Shown: piece by piece, positions 59,731-64,000 of the stretch
Numbering within the stretch: the stretch's first letter is position 1
Layout: the number at the start of each line of letters is the position of its first letter
Assembly: GCF_028736035.1 (NCBI RefSeq)
Contig: NZ_CP117866.1
Coordinates: 186,001 to 250,000 of the forward strand
Reading direction: 5' to 3'
Origin: Streptomyces sp. T12
Lineage (GTDB): Bacteria > Actinomycetota > Actinomycetes > Streptomycetales > Streptomycetaceae
DNA: 64,000 nt
Position numbers and translations under genes: made by a program
The notes under the pieces: generated by a model
Seen by the model: the letters and a program-made list of their open reading frames with translations, nothing else
What the model was told of the DNA's origin: nothing
Databases searched by the model: none

Positions 59731-60501
59731 ATGGTCGAGCACGAAACGTCTCCCGCGGTCCGTCCGTTCGTCCATCTGATCGCGGGGCCGACCGGGGTCG
59801 GCAAGAGCGCCGCGGCCACCGAGCTGGCCCGGGTGACCGGCGCCCCGATCGTCGTCGCCGACCGCCTGCAGTGCTTCACCGACCTCGCCACCACGAGCGC
59901 CCGCGCCGGGGCCGAGGTGCCGGGCGTGCGCCGCCACTGGCTCGGGGACCGGACGTTCGCCGACGGCGACCTGTCCGCGGCGGAGGCCGCGGACGCACTC
60001 GTCGAACTCGTGGAGCGGCTCGCCGCCCGGCACCGGTTGGTGATCATCGAGGGCGGCTCGATATCGCTGCTGCGGGTGCTGTGCGCTCGCCGGGCGCAGC
60101 TCGCCTGGCGGCTGACGGTCCGTCTCCTTCCGCTTCCGGCGTGCGACGTGTACCTGGCCAACCTCACCCACCGGGCCCGCGAGATGCTCACGCCGGGCGT
60201 CTGCGGCCCGGGGCTGCTCCAGGAACTGGCCGCGCTCTGGCACGATCCGCGGCAGCGCCGGCTGGCCGCGTCCGTCAACGGATTCGAGGCCGTGCTCGAA
60301 TGCTGCGCGAAATACTCACTAGATGCGGCGACCATCGACAAACAGAAAATTCCCGAACACATACTGCACCGGATCGCCGCTCTCATCGCCGAGCGGCATG
60401 CGGAACACGGCATTCTCCAACATCGCGTGTTCACCGAAATTTTCGAGAACGCGACGACGGCCCCCACGTTCGATCTCGGCATGCTGGAGCGTGCGGCATG
60501 A
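59731..60501 (+). CDS. ipt: Adenylate isopentenyltransferase (cytokinin biosynthesis)
   Basis: 256 aa. P-loop GPTGVGKS (residues 19-26), Asp44 in VVADRLQC, TTSARAG and IIEGGSISLL match the Agrobacterium Ipt/Tzs and Rhodococcus FasD pattern, not MiaA (which has a DSMQVY motif and a tRNA-binding domain). The enzyme joins dimethylallyl diphosphate to AMP to give isopentenyladenosine phosphate, the first step of cytokinin formation. GC content falls toward the 3' end (60301-60360 is 50% GC), with AT-ending codons rare in Streptomyces, a hint of transfer. The ATG at 59731 follows GGAAGGGG; its stop overlaps the next gene (ATGA). Confidence 0.88.
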   Translation: MVEHETSPAVRPFVHLIAGPTGVGKSAAATELARVTGAPIVVADRLQCFTDLATTSARAGAEVPGVRRHWLGDRTFADGDLSAAEAADALVELVERLAARHRLVIIEGGSISLLRVLCARRAQLAWRLTVRLLPLPACDVYLANLTHRAREMLTPGVCGPGLLQELAALWHDPRQRRLAASVNGFEAVLECCAKYSLDAATIDKQKIPEHILHRIAALIAERHAEHGILQHRVFTEIFENATTAPTFDLGMLERAA

Positions 60502-61832
60502 CGGGCGCGACCGGGGTGAAGTGGGTGAAGTCGGGGGTGAAAGAGGCCTCCACCGATTTCGGCCATATCGTCGGCTCCAGTCCGCTCGGCGTGGTCACGG
60601 CCCGCTCCGCCACCGACGTACAGGAACTCGTCTCCTTCGCCGGGCCGCGCGGGCTGCCGGTCTCCGCGCGCGGTGCCGGACAGGCCCTGTACGGGCAGGG
60701 GCAGGCGCACGGCGGTTACGTCGTCGACATGGCCGCCCTCGACGACGTGCGCTGTGCGCCGGGCGAGCGGACGCTGACCGCCGGGGCCGGCGCGCTGTGG
60801 CGGGACGTCGTGCGGGCCGCGCTCGCCGCGGGGCTCACGCCGCCGGTGCTGCCGGACCACCTCGGCGGCAGCGTCGGCGGGCTGCTGAGCACCGGAGGTT
60901 TCGGCGGCTCCAGCCATCGGTACGGTCCGGTGGCCGACTGGGTACGGGAGTTGGAGGTCGTCACCGGCACCGGTGAACGGCTGGTCTGTGCCCCCGACCG
61001 GCGTCCGGAGCTCTTCCGCGCGGTCCTGGCGGGGCTCGGCCAGTGCGCCCTGATCCTGCGCGCCACCCTCGCCCTGGTGCCCGCGCCGACCCATGTGCGC
61101 CGCTACCGCCTCTATCACGACGCCCCGGGCACCTACCTCACCGATCAGCGGCGCCTGTCCCGCGACAGCCGCTTCAGCCATGTCGCGGGCCAGCCGCGGC
61201 CGGCGCTCGGCGGCAGCTGGCGCTACATGATCGAGGCGGTCGTGCCGCACGACGGCGGACCGCCCGCCGACGACGAGCTGCTGATCGGCGATCTGGACCA
61301 CGACCGCGACACCGAGGAGATCGCGGACCTGTCGTACGCCGAGTATGTGCACCGCCTGGACCGCGACGAGCGGCTGCTGCGCGCCACCGGCGAGTGGGAC
61401 CGCCCGCATCCCTGGCTCACCCTGCTGCTGCCGGAGGAGGCCGCGGGCTCCTTCGTCCCGGCCGTACTGGCCGAGGGTGCCCAGCAGGGCCTGCGCTTGT
61501 GCGGCACGGTCCAGCTCCGCCCGCTGACGGGCCGCACGCTCCACGCCCCGCTGCTGCGCAGGCCCGCGGGCGAACTGCTCTGTCTGCTCGCCCTGATGCG
61601 CACGGCACCGCCCGCCGCCCCGGCGGTCGTACGGCGTCTGGTCGCCGCCAACCGGGCGCTGTACGAGCGGGCCAGGACCGTCGGCGGTGTCCTCCACCCG
61701 GTCGGCGCGCTGCCGATGTCGCCCGGGGACTGGCGCGCCCACTTCGGCCCCGTCTGGCCGGATCTGGCCCACGCCAAAGACTTGTACGACCCGCACCACG
61801 TCCTGACCAGGGGGTACGGCCTGTGGACGTGA
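60498..61832 (+). CDS. Cytokinin-dehydrogenase-like FAD oxidoreductase (FasE type)
   Basis: 444 aa, VAO/PCMH flavoprotein fold. FAD domain: [77 protein letters not shown]. The substrate domain includes [12 protein letters not shown] and a C-terminal [22 protein letters not shown]. In cytokinin dehydrogenases the FAD is bound covalently through the His of a GHS motif; here that position is Gln62 (GAGQA), so FAD is probably noncovalent. By family it would oxidise the isopentenyl side chain or N6 bond. ATGA overlap with the isopentenyltransferase. Confidence 0.82.
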   Translation: MTGATGVKWVKSGVKEASTDFGHIVGSSPLGVVTARSATDVQELVSFAGPRGLPVSARGAGQALYGQGQAHGGYVVDMAALDDVRCAPGERTLTAGAGALWRDVVRAALAAGLTPPVLPDHLGGSVGGLLSTGGFGGSSHRYGPVADWVRELEVVTGTGERLVCAPDRRPELFRAVLAGLGQCALILRATLALVPAPTHVRRYRLYHDAPGTYLTDQRRLSRDSRFSHVAGQPRPALGGSWRYMIEAVVPHDGGPPADDELLIGDLDHDRDTEEIADLSYAEYVHRLDRDERLLRATGEWDRPHPWLTLLLPEEAAGSFVPAVLAEGAQQGLRLCGTVQLRPLTGRTLHAPLLRRPAGELLCLLALMRTAPPAAPAVVRRLVAANRALYERARTVGGVLHPVGALPMSPGDWRAHFGPVWPDLAHAKDLYDPHHVLTRGYGLWT

Positions 61833-63343
61833 CCGCGGTGACCGTCTTCTGCGGTGCCTCCCCCGGCCGCGGCCCCGGCCATCTGCGCTCCGCCGCCGCA
61901 CTCGGCCGCGCGCTGGCCGGGGCCGGCCTGCGGCTGGTCTACGGCGGTGCGCGCACCGGTCTCATGGGCGCCGTGGCGGACGGGGCGCTGGACGCCGGCG
62001 GGGCGGTGACCGGAGTGGTGCCGCGCCTGATGCTGCCGTACGAGATCACCCACACGGGACTCACCGACCTCGTGGTGGTCGGCGACATCCATGAGCGCAA
62101 GGCGCGGATGGCCGCCGAGGGCGATGCCTTCGTGGCCTTGCCGGGCGGGCTGGGCACGGCGGAGGAGCTGTTGGAGGTGCTGTCCTGGGCCCAGCTGCGG
62201 ATCCACCACAAACCGTGCCTGCTCCTCGACCCGTCCGGCTTCTATCGCCCTCTGCTGTCCTTCCTGGAGCACGCGCGGGACGAGGGCTTCCTGTATCCCG
62301 GGGATCTGGAGCGGATCGTGGTGTGCGCGTCGGTCGAGGAGGTGGTGGCGCGGCTGACGCAGGCGCGCGACGTGCCTGCGCAGGCGCCGGCCGCGGTGCG
62401 GATACCGAAGGGGCGTGTCGCGTTCCTGTTCTCGGCTGCCGGATCGCAGCAGCCGGGCATGGGGCGCGCGTTCCATGGCTCGTCCCCGGTGTTCGCCGAT
62501 GCCCTCGACGAGGTGTGCGCGCTGCTCGATCCGTACGTCGGCGTGCCGTTGCGGGACGTGATGTTCGCCGAGGCGGGGACGCCCACCGCCGCCCTGCTCG
62601 ACCGGGTCGCGTTCGGGTATCCGGCGGTCTTCGCGCTGCAGATCGCGCAGTACCGGCTGCTGGAGAGCCAAGGGGTGCGCCCGGACGTGCTGTTCGGGTA
62701 CTCGGCCGGTCACATGGCCGCCGCGCACACGGCGGGGGTGCTGTCCCTGCCGGACGCCTGTCGTGCGGTCGGCGCGCTGGCCCGGCTCGCGGACGCGCTG
62801 CCGAAGACGGGGGGCATGGCGGCCGTGGAGGCGTCCCCCGCGGAGCTCAGCCCTGGGCCGGGGGCGGTGATCGCGGCGGTCAACGGGCCACGGTCGGTGG
62901 TCGTGTCGGGAGACCGTGCGGCGGTGCGGCGGATCTGCGAGGAGTGGGCGGCCCGCGGTCGCCGTACGCATCCGCTCCGCCTGGACGTGGCACCCCACTC
63001 CCCCCATTTCGACGCCCTGCTGGACGACTACCGCCGCGCCCTGGAGTCGCTCGACCTGCGTGCCCCGCGCCTGCCGCTGCTCTCCGACACCACCGCCGAG
63101 CCGGTCGGGGCCGAGGCGGCCACGCCGGACTTCTGGGTGCGGGCGATGCGCGAGCCGATCCGTTTCGCGGACGCCGCCGGCCGACTGCACCGCGACGGTG
63201 TGACGGTCTGCGTCGAGCTCGGGCCGGGTGCCGTCCTGACCGGCATGCTGGACGGCTGTCTGCCCGAGGGCGCGCAGCGGCCCCTGGCGCTCGCCGTGGC
63301 ACGAAACTGGCAGGCTCCGCGGGAGGGGGCCGACGTAGCCTGA
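61823..63343 (+). CDS. LOG phosphoribohydrolase fused to acyltransferase domain
   Basis: 506 aa two-domain protein. Residues about 1-180 are the LONELY GUY/TIGR00730 Rossmann fold with [16 protein letters not shown] and PGGLGTAEE (107-115), which releases free cytokinin bases from nucleotide 5'-monophosphates. Residues about 197-490 are a malonyl-CoA:ACP-transacylase/PKS-AT fold: [15 protein letters not shown], catalytic Ser294 in GYSAGH, and His in VAPHSPHF (389-396). The usual GHSxG is GYSAG, and the specificity motif reads VAPH rather than HAFH or YASH. The GTG at 61823 has AGGGGG upstream; a GTGA-overlap start at 61829 is possible. It overlaps the flavoprotein gene. Confidence 0.85.
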   Translation: MDVTAVTVFCGASPGRGPGHLRSAAALGRALAGAGLRLVYGGARTGLMGAVADGALDAGGAVTGVVPRLMLPYEITHTGLTDLVVVGDIHERKARMAAEGDAFVALPGGLGTAEELLEVLSWAQLRIHHKPCLLLDPSGFYRPLLSFLEHARDEGFLYPGDLERIVVCASVEEVVARLTQARDVPAQAPAAVRIPKGRVAFLFSAAGSQQPGMGRAFHGSSPVFADALDEVCALLDPYVGVPLRDVMFAEAGTPTAALLDRVAFGYPAVFALQIAQYRLLESQGVRPDVLFGYSAGHMAAAHTAGVLSLPDACRAVGALARLADALPKTGGMAAVEASPAELSPGPGAVIAAVNGPRSVVVSGDRAAVRRICEEWAARGRRTHPLRLDVAPHSPHFDALLDDYRRALESLDLRAPRLPLLSDTTAEPVGAEAATPDFWVRAMREPIRFADAAGRLHRDGVTVCVELGPGAVLTGMLDGCLPEGAQRPLALAVARNWQAPREGADVA

Positions 63344-63372
63344 ATGCTCCGTACGACTCCTGAGGAGCCTCG

Positions 63373-64000
63373 TTGAGCATCGCAGCGACCGAAACCGCCC
63401 CGCCCACCTGGCGGCTGCTTCTGGGCTACGTGCGCCCGCACCGCTGGGCCCTGCTGGCGGGCGCCGTGCTCTCCCTGGTCACGGGTGCCACCGGGCTGTT
63501 GCTGCCGCTGGTGGCGCGGGAGTTGATCGACGACCTGTCCCACGACCGGGCCATCACCGGGGCACTGCTGATCATGTCCGGGCTGGTGGTCGCGAACGCC
63601 GCGGTCGGCGCGCTGGGTTCGTACGTGCTGCGGCGCACCGCCGAGTCGGTGGTGCTCGGGGCGCGGCGCGCCCTGTCGTCGTATCTGCTGCGGCTGCGCA
63701 TCACCGCCGTGGACCGCAGTGAGCCGGGCGATCTGATGGCCCGTATCACCTCGGACACCACCCTGCTGCGCGAGGTCACGACCGACTCGCTGGTGGGTCT
63801 CGGGACCGGAGGCCTGACGCTCGTGGCGACGGTGGTGATGATGGGCCTGGTGGATCCGGTGCTGCTGGCGGTCACGCTGGCCGTGATCCTGGGCGCCGGC
63901 ACGATCCTCGGCGTGATCGTGCCGCGCATCAACCGGGCCAGCCGGCAGGCGCAGGACGCGGTCGGGGTGATGGGGGCCTCGCTGGAGCGGATCCTCGGCG
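63373..64000 (+). CDS. ABC exporter (membrane domain; truncated by window end)
   Basis: First about 209 residues of an MsbA/LmrA-type half transporter. The frame runs on to the window edge; the nucleotide-binding domain is not seen. Helices include [20 protein letters not shown] and [20 protein letters not shown], with the coupling segment [24 protein letters not shown] start at 63373 has GAGGAG five bases upstream. Only 29 bases separate it from the LOG-acyltransferase stop, so it probably belongs to the cytokinin operon and may export the product. Confidence 0.8.
   Translation, partial: MSIAATETAPPTWRLLLGYVRPHRWALLAGAVLSLVTGATGLLLPLVARELIDDLSHDRAITGALLIMSGLVVANAAVGALGSYVLRRTAESVVLGARRALSSYLLRLRITAVDRSEPGDLMARITSDTTLLREVTTDSLVGLGTGGLTLVATVVMMGLVDPVLLAVTLAVILGAGTILGVIVPRINRASRQAQDAVGVMGASLERILG

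Noticed and set aside
59731..60501. tRNA dimethylallyltransferase (MiaA)
   Set aside because: The P-loop family fits, but the DSMQVY-type motif and tRNA-binding insert of MiaA are missing and the neighbours are cytokinin genes.
61823..63343. Two separate genes for LOG and acyltransferase
   Set aside because: One uninterrupted frame with no internal start preceded by a ribosome-binding site that I could find near residue 185-197.

Overview
The window is chromosomal DNA of a high-GC actinomycete, almost certainly a Streptomyces. The evidence is the GC-saturated third codon positions, GTG/TTG starts, many ATGA/GTGA gene overlaps, Tat signal peptides, two sugar ABC importers without their own ATPase, mycothiol-linked formaldehyde oxidation and the families present (PL8 lyase, PucR and ROK regulators, streptogrisin-like protease, AftD). 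I see no rRNA, tRNA, CRISPR array, IS element, phage gene or origin.

Layout. 0-8.1 kb: ROK regulator divergent from a BadF-type sugar kinase, a Tat-exported PAP2 phosphatase, a GT39-like membrane glycosyltransferase, an RpiR regulator and a conserved unknown. 8.1-18.8 kb: a polysaccharide-use region with a membrane-anchored CBM2 protein divergent from a PL8 lyase, a phosphodiesterase-HAD fusion, a 2-hydroxyacid dehydrogenase, an ABC importer and a DeoR-LacI hybrid regulator; related DNA motifs precede the regulator, the importer and the lyase. 18.9-20.1 kb: PucR-type regulator. 20.1-31.2 kb: a cell-envelope glycan locus built around an AftD-like arabinofuranosyltransferase, with DUF2613, DUF3068, GT4, two methyltransferases, a condensation-fold acyltransferase, a DMT-type membrane protein and a Trm112-like protein. 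31.2-40.5 kb: TetR with an operator shared with an OB-fold/Zn-ribbon gene, an oxidoreductase, a secreted hydrolase, a PPOX protein, a C-S-lyase-type aminotransferase and a membrane-anchored serine protease. 40.6-46.4 kb: ROK-controlled sugar ABC operon with an oxidoreductase. 46.5-53.4 kb: L,D-transpeptidase, PucR regulator plus amino-acid permease, two SDRs, and a 24-bp tandem repeat. 53.4-58.9 kb: mscR plus an MBL hydrolase, beside a persulfide-detoxification regulon (CstR-like repressor, MBL-triple-rhodanese, TauE/SafE, rhodanese-membrane protein) with three G/C-tract operators.

58.9-64.0 kb (right end): a cytokinin-type operon resembling the fas genes of Rhodococcus fascians: an adenylate isopentenyltransferase, a cytokinin-dehydrogenase-like flavoprotein in which the FAD-linking His is Gln, and a LOG phosphoribohydrolase fused to a PKS-type acyltransferase domain. 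A divergent transketolase C-terminal fragment lies upstream and an ABC exporter running off the window follows. I consider this the most unusual system here.

All family calls are from reading translations and motifs; no database search was run. Start codons were chosen from Shine-Dalgarno spacing, gene overlaps or adjacent -10 hexamers.
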